Below, piece by piece: positions 1-8,333 of a DNA stretch of 64,000 nt. The notes below the pieces were generated by a model, which had not been told where the DNA came from, ran no database searches, and saw only the letters and a list, made by a program, of their open reading frames with translations. The translations under genes were made by a program, and so were the position numbers. Location of the stretch: assembly GCF_017654485.1 (NCBI RefSeq), contig NZ_CP061091.1:881501-945500 (forward strand), in the 5' to 3' direction. Within the stretch, counting starts at the first letter, position 1. Each line of letters begins with the position of its first letter. The DNA comes from Roseomonas marmotae (GTDB lineage Bacteria; Pseudomonadota; Alphaproteobacteria; Acetobacterales; Acetobacteraceae).

Positions 1-204
1 CCGGATGCGCCGCGTGCCGAGGTGGCGCGCATATTGGCCAGCGCCTTCACTTATGCCTCGCTGATCGCCAGGGATGCCGGTGGCTTCGCCGGGCTGGAAC
101 GGTATTACGAGACGGTCCTGGATCTCATCTTCCGCGCCTATGGCCTGCAGGCCGCCCCCAGGCTTGTGGCGGAACTGCCCGCGAGGCCCGAGGCGCAGCC
201 GTGA
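1..204 (+). CDS. C-terminal end of a probable TetR-family regulator (5' truncated by window)
   Basis: The frame is open from the first base and ends at TGA 202-204, giving 67 visible residues. The text is helical, with YYETVLDLIFRAYG near the end, which resembles the C-terminal ligand/dimerisation helices of TetR/AcrR regulators. The DNA-binding N-terminus, which would settle the family, lies outside the window. A GTG at 22 is in frame but is more likely internal, because the reading frame continues to the window edge. Family assignment is a guess from texture only. Confidence 0.4.
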   Translation, partial: PDAPRAEVARILASAFTYASLIARDAGGFAGLERYYETVLDLIFRAYGLQAAPRLVAELPARPEAQP

Positions 205-368
205 ACGGCGCGGGGTGAATCCACCCCTTGCAGGTCCGGCGGCCGTCGCCCGCGCGGTCCCCGACTGGCTGTGACGTTGGCGCGGCTCCGCCGCATGGCC
301 ATGCGGCGTTATCCATGCATGCGGCGGGGCGGGATGCTTCCGGCCCGGCTTCGCGCAGCCGCCGCCGT

Positions 369-605
369 TCAGTCCCTGTGGCGCGCCAGCAGCCGCGCCA
401 CCACCATCAGCGCCACGCCGACGGCGATGATGCCGGTGGTGGCAGGCGATGCGGTGACGGCTTCGATAATGGCCGCAGGCACCCAGGCGAGCCATTCCAT
501 CGCCACCCTGGGAATCCACAGCAGCCTGTCCCAGCCCACCACATGCGCGGCGATTCCAAGGGCCACCAGGAAGACGCCCAGGGACCAGAGGCGCGCCGAC
601 ATCAT
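369..605 (-). CDS. Small inner-membrane protein, two predicted TM helices
   Basis: A 78-residue hydrophobic protein of unknown function. Residues about 5-24 (WSLGVFLVALGIAAHVV) and 56-73 (TTGIIAVGVALMVVARLL) look like transmembrane helices joined by a loop containing WIPRVAMEWLAWVP. Its ATG overlaps the TGA of the upstream coiled-coil gene (ATGA, 602-605), so the two are probably translationally coupled. A second Met codon follows the first directly. I do not recognise a named family. Confidence 0.6.
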   Translation of the reverse strand: MMSARLWSLGVFLVALGIAAHVVGWDRLLWIPRVAMEWLAWVPAAIIEAVTASPATTGIIAVGVALMVVARLLARHRD

Positions 606-934
606 GTCCGCGTCAACCGCTCCTGGGCGCGGCGAAGCAGCCAGCCATAGAGGCCTGGAGCCTTGCCGATGGCATCCTGGAGCGCCTGCAAGGCTGCCTC
701 GGCCCTGGAGCGCGCGACCGTGGCCTCGACCAGCTGCCCGCGGGCGACCATGCGGCCTTCCTCCAACTCCGCCAGCCGGCGTGCCAGGAAGGCATCCGCG
801 CCCTTTTCCTCGATCTGGCGCAGCATCGCCCGCGCATCGGCAAGCTCCTGGCGGAGCTGAGCGTTCTCGGCTTCCAGCTGAGTGATGCGGCGGTGGCCGC
901 TCTTGGCGGCTTTCGGCTGTGCGCGGCGGCTCAA
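602..934 (-). CDS. Small coiled-coil protein of unknown function (TTG start)
   Basis: The predicted protein has 110 residues. After a basic N-terminus (LSRRAQPKAAKSGHRR), residues about 15-85 form an uninterrupted heptad-rich helix (ITQLEAENAQLRQELADAR and onward), and the end is basic. The open frame extends upstream to 1114, but that part reads as non-coding. TTG at 932-934 is preferred because a GGGAG Shine-Dalgarno lies about 8 nt upstream. The stop overlaps the start of the downstream membrane protein, so the pair may act together as a soluble coiled coil plus membrane partner. No family is recognised. Confidence 0.55.
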   Translation of the reverse strand: MSRRAQPKAAKSGHRRITQLEAENAQLRQELADARAMLRQIEEKGADAFLARRLAELEEGRMVARGQLVEATVARSRAEAALQALQDAIGKAPGLYGWLLRRAQERLTRT

Positions 935-1276
935 AGCGGATACTCCCGGAGGCGCAGGCTGATGCCGCCCTCGTTCCCAGGGGTGAAGTCGACAGGACAT
1001 CGCGCCGGCGGACTGGCCGGGGCCGATGGTTGCGGACCCTAGCCGAACAGCCGCGCGACCCCAAGCCGGGCCATTCACCGTTATGCCGCTTCTGACGGGA
1101 AAGCGATCTGACACGCCAGGGCGGCGCGGCGCTGGAGGAGGGCAGGAGATGAGGATCGACGGACACCTGACCCCTGCCGGCAGGCATTCCCGCGTAAGGG
1201 GGAGGGAGGCGTGATCACTGAGGCTGCGGCAGCGGTCGCCCGACGTGGAAGGGCGGCTTCCCGGCGCCGGAAGCAG
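935..1276. other. Intergenic stretch without a supported gene
   Basis: Short open frames on both strands here have neither ribosome binding sites nor protein-like composition. The part next to 934 must hold the promoter of the minus-strand coiled-coil gene, but I see no convincing -35/-10 pair. The far end abuts the terminator of tRNA-Gly. Confidence 0.5.
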
Positions 1277-1302
1277 AAAGGGCCCGCCGAAGCGAGCCCT
1301 TG
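1277..1302 (-). terminator. Intrinsic terminator of tRNA-Gly
   Basis: Read on the minus strand this is an AGGGCTCGC / GCGGGCCCT stem, with one G.T pair, closed by a TTCG tetraloop and followed by TTTCT. It lies about 28 nt past the 3' end of tRNA-Gly, the usual place for a stable-RNA terminator. The U-tract is short. Confidence 0.65.
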
Positions 1303-1329
1303 CTAATCACCTGACTTCCTTTCGGAAGA

Positions 1330-1404
1330 TGGAGCGGGCGAAGGGATTCGAACCCTCGACCCCAACCTTGGCAAGGTTGTGCTCTACCCCTGAGCTACGC
1401 CCGC
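1330..1404 (-). tRNA. tRNA-Gly (GCC anticodon)
   Basis: A full 75-nt cloverleaf on the minus strand. The acceptor 5' strand GCGGGCG pairs with CGCCCGC, the D-arm reads AGCTCAGGGGTAGAGC, and the anticodon loop TTGCCAA sits in a CAACC/GGTTG stem. The T-arm contains GGTTCGAATCC. The discriminator is T and CCA is encoded. GCC reads GGC and GGT codons, and GGC is heavily used in this genome. Confidence 0.95.
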
Positions 1405-1497
1405 GCTCCGTTCGGCGTGGGCGGGCATTTGCCATGCGGCCGGGGGGCGCGCAACCCCCCTGACGCGCTTCCCGATTAAAATTTTCAGTCGGGCCCG

Positions 1498-1965
1498 TCA
1501 GGCCGCCGCCTGACAGACATCCACCCACTCCGCCGCCACCAGTTCGGCCAGCCGGGCGGGCGGGATTCGGAGGGCGCTGTTGATGGAACCCGCCGCCGGC
1601 AGCACCTCGTCGAAATCCTGGAGGGAGAGGTCGCAATAGACCGGCAGCGGCTGCGCCAGCCCGAAGGGGCAGACCCCGCCCACCGGGTGGCCCGTCAGCG
1701 CCGCCACCTCCGCCGCGTCCAGCATCCGCGGCTTGGCGCCGAAGGCGGCCTTGGCCTTCTTGTTATCCAGCCGCGCATCGCCGCGTGCCACCACCAGCAC
1801 CACCCGCTCCCCCACCCGCAGCGACAGCGTCTTGGCGATCCGCGCGGGCTCGACGCCATGCGCGGCGGCGGCCTCCGCCACGGTCGCGGTACGCGCCTCG
1901 GTCTCCAGGATCTCGATGTCGGGCGCTCTCTCGGCCAGGAAGGTGCGGACGCTCTCAAGGCTCAT
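1498..1965 (-). CDS. YbaK/ProX-type aminoacyl-tRNA deacylase
   Basis: A 155-residue single-domain protein of the YbaK/EbsC/ProX fold, stand-alone editing enzymes that hydrolyse mischarged tRNAs (Ala-tRNA-Pro or Cys-tRNA-Pro depending on subgroup). Typical features are RIAKTLSLRVGERVVLVV, the positively charged LDNKKAKAAFGAKP stretch that contacts tRNA, and the GHPVGGVCPFGL signature. Length matches the family. ATG 1963-1965 is chosen because the upstream in-frame extension (to 2058) reads as non-coding. It is monocistronic, divergent from cnoX. Which mischarged tRNA it edits cannot be told by eye. Confidence 0.9.
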   Translation of the reverse strand: MSLESVRTFLAERAPDIEILETEARTATVAEAAAAHGVEPARIAKTLSLRVGERVVLVVARGDARLDNKKAKAAFGAKPRMLDAAEVAALTGHPVGGVCPFGLAQPLPVYCDLSLQDFDEVLPAAGSINSALRIPPARLAELVAAEWVDVCQAAA

Positions 1966-2099
1966 GCGGCAGGCTCCTATGTCGGCTGCGCGCGACCCTA
2001 TCCGCCCCGCCCAGGCCGTCAAAGCCCGGCCCCGGGCTTGCTTCCGCCCCGGCGGCACGCATCTATGCGGGAGAGAGACAGCTGGAAGCCGGTGTTCCC

Positions 2100-3026
2100 A
2101 TGGATGCGACCCTGACCCCCAACCCCACCGCTGCCGCCGAGATCATCAAGGACAGCGACCAGAAGAGCTTCATGCAGGACGTCGTGGCCGCGAGCCGCGA
2201 GGTGCCGGTCCTGGTCGATTTCTGGGCGACCTGGTGCGGCCCCTGCAAGCAGCTGACACCGACGCTGGAGAAGGTGGTGCGCGCCGCCGGCGGCCGCGTG
2301 CGGCTGGTGAAGATCGATATCGACCAGAACCGCGCCCTGGTGCAGCAGCTCTCCCAGATGGGCCTGCCGTTGCAGTCGGTGCCGACCGTCGTGGCCTTCT
2401 GGCAGGGACAGATCGCCGATCTCTTCCAGGGCGCACTGCCGGAATCGGAAGTGAAGAAGTTCATCGAGGGGCTGCTGAAGGTGGCCGGTGGCCAGATGCC
2501 CGGCGCTGACCTGCTGGCCGAGGCCAAGGCCGCCGCCGAGCAGGGGGACCACCAGACCGCGCTGGAGCTTTTCGCCGGCCTGGTGCAGCAGGAGCCCGAG
2601 AATCCGGAAGCCTTCGCCGGCGCCGCCCGCAGCCTGATGGCGCTGGGGCAGGAGGAGCAGGCGCTGGCGGTGCTGGAGCAGGTGCCGGAGAAGCTGCGCG
2701 ACCATGCCGAGATCAGCGGCGTGCGCAGCGCCCTGGAACTGGCCGCCGAGGGCCGCCGCGCGCGGGAGCGCCTGTCGGAATTCGAGTCGCGCCTGGCCGC
2801 CGATGAGGATGACCACGAGGCACGGATCGACCTGGCCGTCGCGCTGAACGCCATGGACCGCCGGGCCGAGGCCGCCGAGGCGCTGCTGGCCTCCATCAAG
2901 CGGGACCGCGCCTGGAACGAGGAGGCGGCGCGCAAGCAGCTGCTGAAGTTCTTCGAGGCCTGGGGCCCGATGGACCCGGCCACCGTGAAGGCGCGGCGCG
3001 GGCTCTCCACCCTCCTGTTCCGCTGA
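2100..3026 (+). CDS. cnoX: Chaperedoxin CnoX (thioredoxin + TPR, YbbN family)
   Basis: This 308-residue cytoplasmic co-chaperone is predicted to hold unfolding proteins and protect their cysteines during oxidative stress before passing them to GroEL/DnaK. Residues about 18-125 are a thioredoxin domain with the motif WCGPC at 45-49. Unlike E. coli YbbN (SxxC), both active-site cysteines are present, so it should be redox active, as described for alphaproteobacterial CnoX. Residues about 135-300 are alanine-rich TPR-like helices (LFAGLVQQEPENPEAFAG and similar). ATG 2100 starts the recognisable protein; the frame is open further upstream but low quality. The LON-N gene follows on the same strand about 60 nt later. 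Confidence 0.9.
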   Translation: MDATLTPNPTAAAEIIKDSDQKSFMQDVVAASREVPVLVDFWATWCGPCKQLTPTLEKVVRAAGGRVRLVKIDIDQNRALVQQLSQMGLPLQSVPTVVAFWQGQIADLFQGALPESEVKKFIEGLLKVAGGQMPGADLLAEAKAAAEQGDHQTALELFAGLVQQEPENPEAFAGAARSLMALGQEEQALAVLEQVPEKLRDHAEISGVRSALELAAEGRRARERLSEFESRLAADEDDHEARIDLAVALNAMDRRAEAAEALLASIKRDRAWNEEAARKQLLKFFEAWGPMDPATVKARRGLSTLLFR

Positions 3027-3087
3027 GCGGGATGGCGGGCGCGCGGCCGGGACGGGAGGGCGCGGGCGAAAGCCCGGCCCGGCGGCC

Positions 3088-3747
3088 ATGAGCAGCCGGC
3101 GCCCCAACCCCGCCGCGCTGCCGGCCGAGATCCCGATCTTCCCGCTGGCGAGCGCGCTGCTGCTGCCCGGCGGCCGCCTGCCGCTGAACATCTTCGAGCC
3201 GCGCTACCTGGCGATGGTGGAGGATGCGCTGGGCGCCGGCCGGCTGCTCGGCATGGTGCTGCCCGACCCGTCCGGCCCGCGGCCGGGCGGGCGTTCCACC
3301 ATCTACCGCACCGGCTGCCTCGGCCGCATCGCCTCTTTCAGCGAGACGGGGGATGGGCGCTACCTCATCACTCTGCTGGGCCTGCTGCGCTACGACGTGG
3401 TGCAGGAACTGCCGGACCATCCCGCCGGCTATCGCCGCGTTCGGGCGGATTTCTCACCCTATCTGGACGATCTGGAACCGGCGCCGGGCGAGATGGACCG
3501 GGCGGCCCTGCTCGGCGCCCTCTGGCCCTATTTCGCCGCCCGCGGCATCGAGGCGGACCGGGCTGCGCTCGAGCGCATCCCGGATGCTGAACTGGTCACC
3601 ACCCTCTGCATGGCCTGCCCATTCGATGGCCGGGAGCAGCAGGCCCTGCTGATGGCGCCAGATCCATCCCGCCGGGCAGAGCTTCTGACCACCCTGCTGC
3701 GGATCGACGGCGCTGGCCCGCCGGGGGATGACGCGCGGCCGGTGTGA
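3088..3747 (+). CDS. LON peptidase substrate-binding (LON-N) domain protein
   Basis: A 219-residue protein made of the N-terminal domain of Lon without ATPase or protease. The hallmark is near the start: [19 protein letters not shown], then [15 protein letters not shown]. It is followed by the beta-barrel text [19 protein letters not shown]. Such stand-alone LON-N proteins are common next to thioredoxin and Trm112 genes in Alphaproteobacteria. Their function is not established, though a role in substrate recognition or adaptor activity is assumed. It sits between cnoX and the Trm112-like gene and is probably co-transcribed with them. Confidence 0.88.
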   Translation: MSSRRPNPAALPAEIPIFPLASALLLPGGRLPLNIFEPRYLAMVEDALGAGRLLGMVLPDPSGPRPGGRSTIYRTGCLGRIASFSETGDGRYLITLLGLLRYDVVQELPDHPAGYRRVRADFSPYLDDLEPAPGEMDRAALLGALWPYFAARGIEADRAALERIPDAELVTTLCMACPFDGREQQALLMAPDPSRRAELLTTLLRIDGAGPPGDDARPV

Positions 3748-3818
3748 CGCCTGCCGGGGGCGTGGCGCGGGAGATGCGAGTTGACGGCCTGCCCGCCTTG
3801 GCGCAGGAGTCGAGCGCC

Positions 3819-4037
3819 ATGAGCAACCCGACCGACACCTCCGCCTCCGCGCCGCCCGCTGGCGGCCCCGTGGATCCCCGCCTGCTGGAGATCCTGGTCT
3901 GCCCGCTGACCAAGGGGCCCCTGATCTATGACCGCCAGAAGGGCGAGCTGATCAGCGAGAAGGCGGGCCTCGCCTATCCGATCCGCGATGGCATCCCCAT
4001 CATGCTGCCGGACGAGGCACGCCGGCTGGAGGATTGA
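3819..4037 (+). CDS. Trm112-family protein
   Basis: A 72-residue protein with the Trm112/YcaR fold: [19 protein letters not shown] followed by [18 protein letters not shown]. Family members activate methyltransferases or serve as small stabilising partners. The bacterial role is uncertain. The usual second CxxC pair is not seen: only the single Cys of [10 protein letters not shown] remains, so zinc binding is unlikely. ATG 3819 is favoured because the in-frame start at 3744 adds a non-homologous leader. The next gene starts 1 nt after its stop. Confidence 0.88.
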   Translation: MSNPTDTSASAPPAGGPVDPRLLEILVCPLTKGPLIYDRQKGELISEKAGLAYPIRDGIPIMLPDEARRLED

Positions 4038-4038
4038 G

Positions 4039-4410
4039 GTGGCCGCCGCGCCGACGGAAATCCGCCTGCGCCGGGCTGAGAAGCTGCTGGAGATCGCCTT
4101 CGCGGATGGTGCCCGTTTCAGCCTGCCGGCCGAGTATCTCCGGGTGGAAAGCCCCTCGGCTGAAGTCCAGGGGCATGGGCCCGGCCAGCGAAAATGGGTC
4201 TCCGGCCGCCGCCATGTCGGCATCATCAGGGTCGAGCCGGTCGGGCATTACGCCGTGCGGCTGGTCTTCGACGACCTGCACGACAGCGGCATCTACAGCT
4301 GGGCCTATCTGCGCCAACTGGGCGAGGAACAGGCGGAACGCTGGGCCGCCTATGAGGCGGAACTGGCGGCCCGCGGCCTCTCCCGCGATCCTCCCCGGCG
4401 GCCTGCATGA
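4039..4410 (+). CDS. DUF971 (gamma-butyrobetaine hydroxylase-like N-terminal domain) protein, GTG start
   Basis: The predicted protein has 123 residues. The text PTEIRLRRAEKLLEIAFADG, then FSLPAEYLRVESPSAEVQGHG and a C-terminal YSWAYLRQLGEEQAERWAAY match DUF971 proteins. These are fused to dioxygenases in eukaryotes and stand alone in bacteria, where they often neighbour Mrp/iron-sulfur or quinone genes. GTG 4039, one base after the preceding stop, is the natural start, since upstream codons read as shadow of the Trm112 gene. Its TGA overlaps the ATG of the next gene (4407-4410). Biochemical role unknown. Confidence 0.8.
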   Translation: MAAAPTEIRLRRAEKLLEIAFADGARFSLPAEYLRVESPSAEVQGHGPGQRKWVSGRRHVGIIRVEPVGHYAVRLVFDDLHDSGIYSWAYLRQLGEEQAERWAAYEAELAARGLSRDPPRRPA

Positions 4411-5735
4411 ATGAACCTTTCTTCGACGCCGCCATCATCGGCGGCGGCTTTGCCGGCACCGCGCTGGCGCTGCAACTGCGCGCCGGGCTGCCGGAAGGCG
4501 GGCGCATCCTGCTCTTCGAGCCGGCGCCGCGCCCCGGACCCGGCCTGGCCTATTCCACGCCGGACCCTGGCCATCTGCTGAATGTGCCGGCCGGCGGGAT
4601 GAGCCTCTTCCCCGACCGGCCCGCCCATTTCGCGGAATGGCTGGGCCGGCGGCCCGACGGCCCGCCGGCGCCACCGGAAGGCGGGCCGGTCTTCGCGCCG
4701 CGCCAGCTCTACGGCGCCTATCTCCAGGAGCAGCTGGCCGGGACCGAAGGAATCGAGGCGCTGCCCCGGCGTGTCGAGGCGGTCGAGCCCCTGCCGGGAG
4801 GTGGCTTCCGCCTGCGGGGCGGCGGCGAATCCTGGCGGGCGGCGCGGGTCGTGCTGGCCATTGGCGGCTTCGCGGCCAGGGCCGGTTCCCCGCCGCATCT
4901 GGCCGGCGATCCCTGGGATCCCGGGACGCTGGAGGGCATCGATCCCGATTCGCCCGTCCTGCTGGTGGGGATGGGGCTGACCATGGTGGATATGCTGCTC
5001 TCGCTGCGGCGGCGCGGGCACCGGCGGAAGGTGACGGCCATCTCCCGCCATGGCTGGCTGCCATTGCCGCATGTGACCGGTCCGCTGCCATCGCCCTGGC
5101 CGGTGGAGCTGCCGGAAGGCGCCGGCCCCGTCAGTGTCAGCCGCATCCTGCGGCGGGAGGCGGCGCGCGCCGCCGAAGCCGGGCAGCCCTGGCAGGCCGT
5201 GGCCGATGGCGCCCGCCCGCATCTGCAACGCATCTGGCGCGGCTGGAACCAGGCGCAGCGCGCCAGCTTCCTGCGCCATGGCCGCAGCCTCTGGAACCTG
5301 CACCGGCACCGCCTGGCGCCGGAGGTTGCCCGCTTCGTGGCGGAGGAACGCGCCTCCGGCGGGCTGGAGACCCTGGCCGCCCGGCTGGGCGAGTGGCAGG
5401 CGCGGGCGGATGGCGGCGTGGACGCCACCCTGCGGATGCGGGGCGGTGGGGAGCGGGTGCTTCCGGTCGCCCGCGTCATCCTCTGCGTCGGCCCGGACAG
5501 CGGCAGCGGCTGGCGTGAGGCCCCGCCCGTGCCGGCCCTGCTGGAGCAGGGGCTGGCGCGGCTGGATCCGCTTGGTCTGGGGCTGGAGGTGGCGGGGCCG
5601 GATGGCACGCTGCTGGACGCCCAGGGCCAGCCCGTGCCAGGCCTGCAGGTGATCGGCGCGCTGACCCGTGGCGCGTTGTGGGAGATCACGGCGGTGCCGG
5701 AAATCCGCGCGCAGGCGGCCCTGATCGCGGGTTGA
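4407..5735 (+). CDS. FAD/NAD(P)-binding oxidoreductase (COG4529-like)
   Basis: A 442-residue flavoprotein. The N-terminal Rossmann motif is FFDAAIIGGGFAGTALALQL, followed by PGPGLAYSTPDPGHLLNVPA, a signature of the FAD-NAD(P)-binding family (COG4529) whose substrates are mostly unknown. A second nucleotide-binding segment is VLLVGMGLTMVDMLLSL at about 190. The end, LWEITAVPEIRAQAALIA, is also conserved in the family. Start and stop overlap both neighbours (ATGA at 4407, TGATG at 5733), so it belongs to a tightly coupled run with DUF971 and the hydrolase. A role in siderophore or N-hydroxylation chemistry cannot be claimed from sequence. Confidence 0.82.
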   Translation: MNEPFFDAAIIGGGFAGTALALQLRAGLPEGGRILLFEPAPRPGPGLAYSTPDPGHLLNVPAGGMSLFPDRPAHFAEWLGRRPDGPPAPPEGGPVFAPRQLYGAYLQEQLAGTEGIEALPRRVEAVEPLPGGGFRLRGGGESWRAARVVLAIGGFAARAGSPPHLAGDPWDPGTLEGIDPDSPVLLVGMGLTMVDMLLSLRRRGHRRKVTAISRHGWLPLPHVTGPLPSPWPVELPEGAGPVSVSRILRREAARAAEAGQPWQAVADGARPHLQRIWRGWNQAQRASFLRHGRSLWNLHRHRLAPEVARFVAEERASGGLETLAARLGEWQARADGGVDATLRMRGGGERVLPVARVILCVGPDSGSGWREAPPVPALLEQGLARLDPLGLGLEVAGPDGTLLDAQGQPVPGLQVIGALTRGALWEITAVPEIRAQAALIAG

Positions 5736-6610
5736 TGGAGCAACGGATCATGCCGCTGGATGCGCCCGACCTGCCCGGCCGCCTGGAGGGTATGGCCCGG
5801 CGCCATGAGACCTCCTGCGGCCAGGGCGGCATGGTCTGGCATGAATGGGGTCCGCCCGAGGCGCCGCCGCTGCTGCTGCTGCATGGCGGCGCCGGCTCCT
5901 GGCGCCACTGGATACGGAACATCGAGGCCCTGGCGCGGCACCGGCGGGTGCTGGCGCCGGATATGCCGGGCCTCGGCGAATCCGCCCAGCCGCCGGCGGG
6001 CATCGACCTCTGGGGCTATGTCGGGCTGATCGAATCGGGCTTCGCGCAACTGGCGCTGGAAAGCCGCGCGGCGCGCTACGACCTCGTCGGCTTTTCCTTC
6101 GGCGGCATCCTGGCCGGGCATATGGCCTCCCGTGCCGATGCCCGGCTGCGCTCGGTGACGCTGCTGGGCGCGGGCGGGCTGGGGCTGGCGCGGGTGCCGA
6201 CCAGGCTGGCCAGCGTGCGTAACAAGCAGGGGGAAGAGCGCGCCGCCGCGCATCGCGCCAACCTCGCCATGCTGATGATCGCCGACCCCGCGCGGATCGA
6301 CGCGCTGGCGCTGCGTATCCAGGCCTGGAACAGTGACCATGCCCGGCTGCGCAGCCGCAACCTCGTGCTCGATGGCGCCCTGCGGGACGTGCTTCCGAAG
6401 ATCCATGCCCCGCTCGCCATGGCCTATGGGGAGCGTGACGCCATCGCCTATCCCTTCATGGACCAGCGGCGGACGCTGCTGGCGGCGCTGCGGCCGGAGG
6501 CGGGGTTCCATGTCATCCCCCGCGCCGGCCACTGGGTGCAGTTCGAGGCGGCGGAGGCGGTGAACGCCCTGCTGCTGCGGCGCCTGGAGGGCGCCGCGCC
6601 CGCCGCCTGA
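5735..6610 (+). CDS. Alpha/beta-fold hydrolase
   Basis: A 291-residue alpha/beta hydrolase. The oxyanion segment is LLLLHGGAGSWRHW, the nucleophile elbow is GFSFGGILAG (Ser in G-F-S-F-G), and the catalytic His lies in PRAGHWVQFEAAEAVN near the end. The likely acid is the Asp of YGERDAIAYP. The shape is that of C-C bond or ester hydrolases related to epoxide hydrolase/MhpC types; the substrate is unknown. ATG 5735 overlaps the preceding TGA by one base; a second Met follows five codons on. Confidence 0.85.
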   Translation: MEQRIMPLDAPDLPGRLEGMARRHETSCGQGGMVWHEWGPPEAPPLLLLHGGAGSWRHWIRNIEALARHRRVLAPDMPGLGESAQPPAGIDLWGYVGLIESGFAQLALESRAARYDLVGFSFGGILAGHMASRADARLRSVTLLGAGGLGLARVPTRLASVRNKQGEERAAAHRANLAMLMIADPARIDALALRIQAWNSDHARLRSRNLVLDGALRDVLPKIHAPLAMAYGERDAIAYPFMDQRRTLLAALRPEAGFHVIPRAGHWVQFEAAEAVNALLLRRLEGAAPAA

Positions 6611-6620
6611 CGGGCTGCCG

Positions 6621-7466
6621 TCAGACCGTCTCGCCCGCGCGGCGCAGGATCGACTGCGCCTTCAGGATCACCGGCCGGTCCACCATCTCCCCATCCACGG
6701 CGATGGCGGCGGTATCCACCCCCGCCACGGCGGCGGAGAGGATCCTGCGGGCCCAGGCGATCTCCCGCTCCGACGGCATGAAGCCGGCATTCACCGCCTC
6801 CACCTGGCGCGGGTGGATGCAGAGCTTGCCGGTGAAGCCGAAGGCGCGGGCGCGCGCCACGTCGGCGCGCAGCGCCTCCGCATCGTCCAGCGCCGGAGTC
6901 ACGCCATCGACCGGCGACGCCGCGCCGCCGAGGCGGGAGGCCAGCACCAGCTGCGAGCGGAAGGCGGCCAGCGGCGCGCCTTCGTCGGGGATGCCGAGGT
7001 CGATCTGGAAATCGACCGAGCCGAACATCAGCCGCACCACCCCCGGCTCAGCCGCCAGCGAGGCCGCCTGGGCGAGGCCGCGCGCGCTTTCCACCAGCGG
7101 CAGCAGCGCGGCACGGGGCGCGGCCTCCCGCACCTGGGCCAGGGCGGAAGCCAGCTCGGCCTTGGGCAGCACGATGCCGGCGATGGCGGGATGCTCGCCC
7201 AGCGCCAGGTCAGCGGCGAAATGCGGCGAATCGGCCGCGTTGATGCGCAGCACCACCGGGCGCGGCGCGGTCGGCAGCCAGGCGGCGATGGCCGCGCGTG
7301 CCTCCGCCTTGCGGGCCGGGCCGACGGCGTCCTCCAGGTCGATGATCACCTGATCGGCGCCGGAGGCCAGGGCCTTGCCGAAGCGCTCCGGCCGGTCTCC
7401 CGGCACGAAGAGGAAGGAGCGCGCGGCCGCCAGGGCGGTGACGGGGTTGTCCTTGGTTTCGGGCAT
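6621..7466 (-). CDS. HpcH/HpaI-family CitE-like lyase
   Basis: A 281-residue TIM-barrel protein of the CitE/malyl-CoA lyase group. Family marks are [72 protein letters not shown] and GFTGKLCIHPRQVEAVN. Citrate-lyase alpha and gamma partners are not adjacent, so a free-standing enzyme acting on a CoA ester (citramalyl-, malyl- or hydroxymethylglutaryl-type) is more likely. Start ATG 7466 is preceded by AGGAAAGG at good spacing; the longer frame to 7775 overlaps the next gene and is rejected. It converges with the hydrolase 10 bases away. Confidence 0.88.
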   Translation of the reverse strand: MPETKDNPVTALAAARSFLFVPGDRPERFGKALASGADQVIIDLEDAVGPARKAEARAAIAAWLPTAPRPVVLRINAADSPHFAADLALGEHPAIAGIVLPKAELASALAQVREAAPRAALLPLVESARGLAQAASLAAEPGVVRLMFGSVDFQIDLGIPDEGAPLAAFRSQLVLASRLGGAASPVDGVTPALDDAEALRADVARARAFGFTGKLCIHPRQVEAVNAGFMPSEREIAWARRILSAAVAGVDTAAIAVDGEMVDRPVILKAQSILRRAGETV

Positions 7467-7557
7467 GGCGGGTCCTTTCCTGTTACGTCCTCTGGCCAGG
7501 AACCTAGGTTGCCAGGGAGCTGCCTCCAAGCCGGGCGGCAGCAAGTCGCGGGCGGCT

Positions 7558-8178
7558 TCAGCGCAGCGGTACCGCCGGGGTGCCGCCGACGCGCAGGCCC
7601 GGCGCCACATCCGCCACCACGGCGGCGCCCACGCCCACCACGGCGCCCGCACCGATGGCCACCCCCGGCCGCAGCGCCGCGCCCAGCCCCACCAGCGCCG
7701 CCGCGCCGACCCGCACCGCGCCGCCCAGCACCGCGCCAGGGGCCACATGCACCGCATCTTCCAGCCACGCGTCATGCTCGACGATGCAGCCGGTGTTCAG
7801 GATGACATGCCGCCCGACCCTGGCGGCGGCGCCCAGCACCACGCGCGGCAGGAGCACGCAGCCCTCACCGATGCGCGCCGTGCCCGCCACCACGGCGGAG
7901 GGATGGCGGAGCACCGGCAGCGCATAGCCCAGCCCCAGCAGCCATTCGCCCAGGGCCTGCCGGCGGGCATTGTCTCCCAGCGCCACATGGGCGGCATCGA
8001 ACCCCTGTTGCCGCAGCGTCCCGGCCAGGGCCAGCGGGCCCAGCAGCGGCAGGCCCGGCAGGCCGGCGGAGGCGGGATTGTCGTCCAGCACGCCCGCCGG
8101 CTCAGGCCAGCCGGCGTCGCGCAGCGTCTCCAGCACCGCCCGGCCATGGCCACCGGCGCCGATCAGCAGCAGGCGCAT
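7558..8178 (-). CDS. NeuD/PglD-type sugar O/N-acyltransferase
   Basis: A 206-residue two-domain enzyme. The N-terminal Rossmann-like part has LLLIGAGGHGRAVLETL, and the C-terminal half is a left-handed beta-helix of hexapeptide repeats (TARIGEGCVLLPRVVLGAAA, VGRHVILNTGCIVEHDAWLE). This matches NeuD/PglD acetyltransferases that modify nucleotide sugars or glycans; the conserved His of EHD is present. ATG 8176-8178 is used; a TTG two codons upstream is possible. The divergent neighbour is a glycosyltransferase, which supports a role in decorating a surface glycan. Confidence 0.88.
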   Translation of the reverse strand: MRLLLIGAGGHGRAVLETLRDAGWPEPAGVLDDNPASAGLPGLPLLGPLALAGTLRQQGFDAAHVALGDNARRQALGEWLLGLGYALPVLRHPSAVVAGTARIGEGCVLLPRVVLGAAARVGRHVILNTGCIVEHDAWLEDAVHVAPGAVLGGAVRVGAAALVGLGAALRPGVAIGAGAVVGVGAAVVADVAPGLRVGGTPAVPLR

Positions 8179-8333
8179 CAGCAATGGCCTGGCCCACGCT
8201 TGGCACCCATCCTGGCATCGCGTATCGCGCTAGGCATGAATTTCCGCCCCCTGGCCCGCCCGGTTGTTCCTGGCAGGCATCTTTGCCGCCCTGCCGCCAT
8301 CCTGTCAGGCTCCAGCCGTAATGGGGGCATGGC

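Noticed and set aside
1471..1493. Inverted repeat CCCGA...TCGGG with an AT-rich loop after the YbaK/ProX gene
   Set aside because: The stem is only 5 bp with a 13-base loop, too weak for a terminator call.
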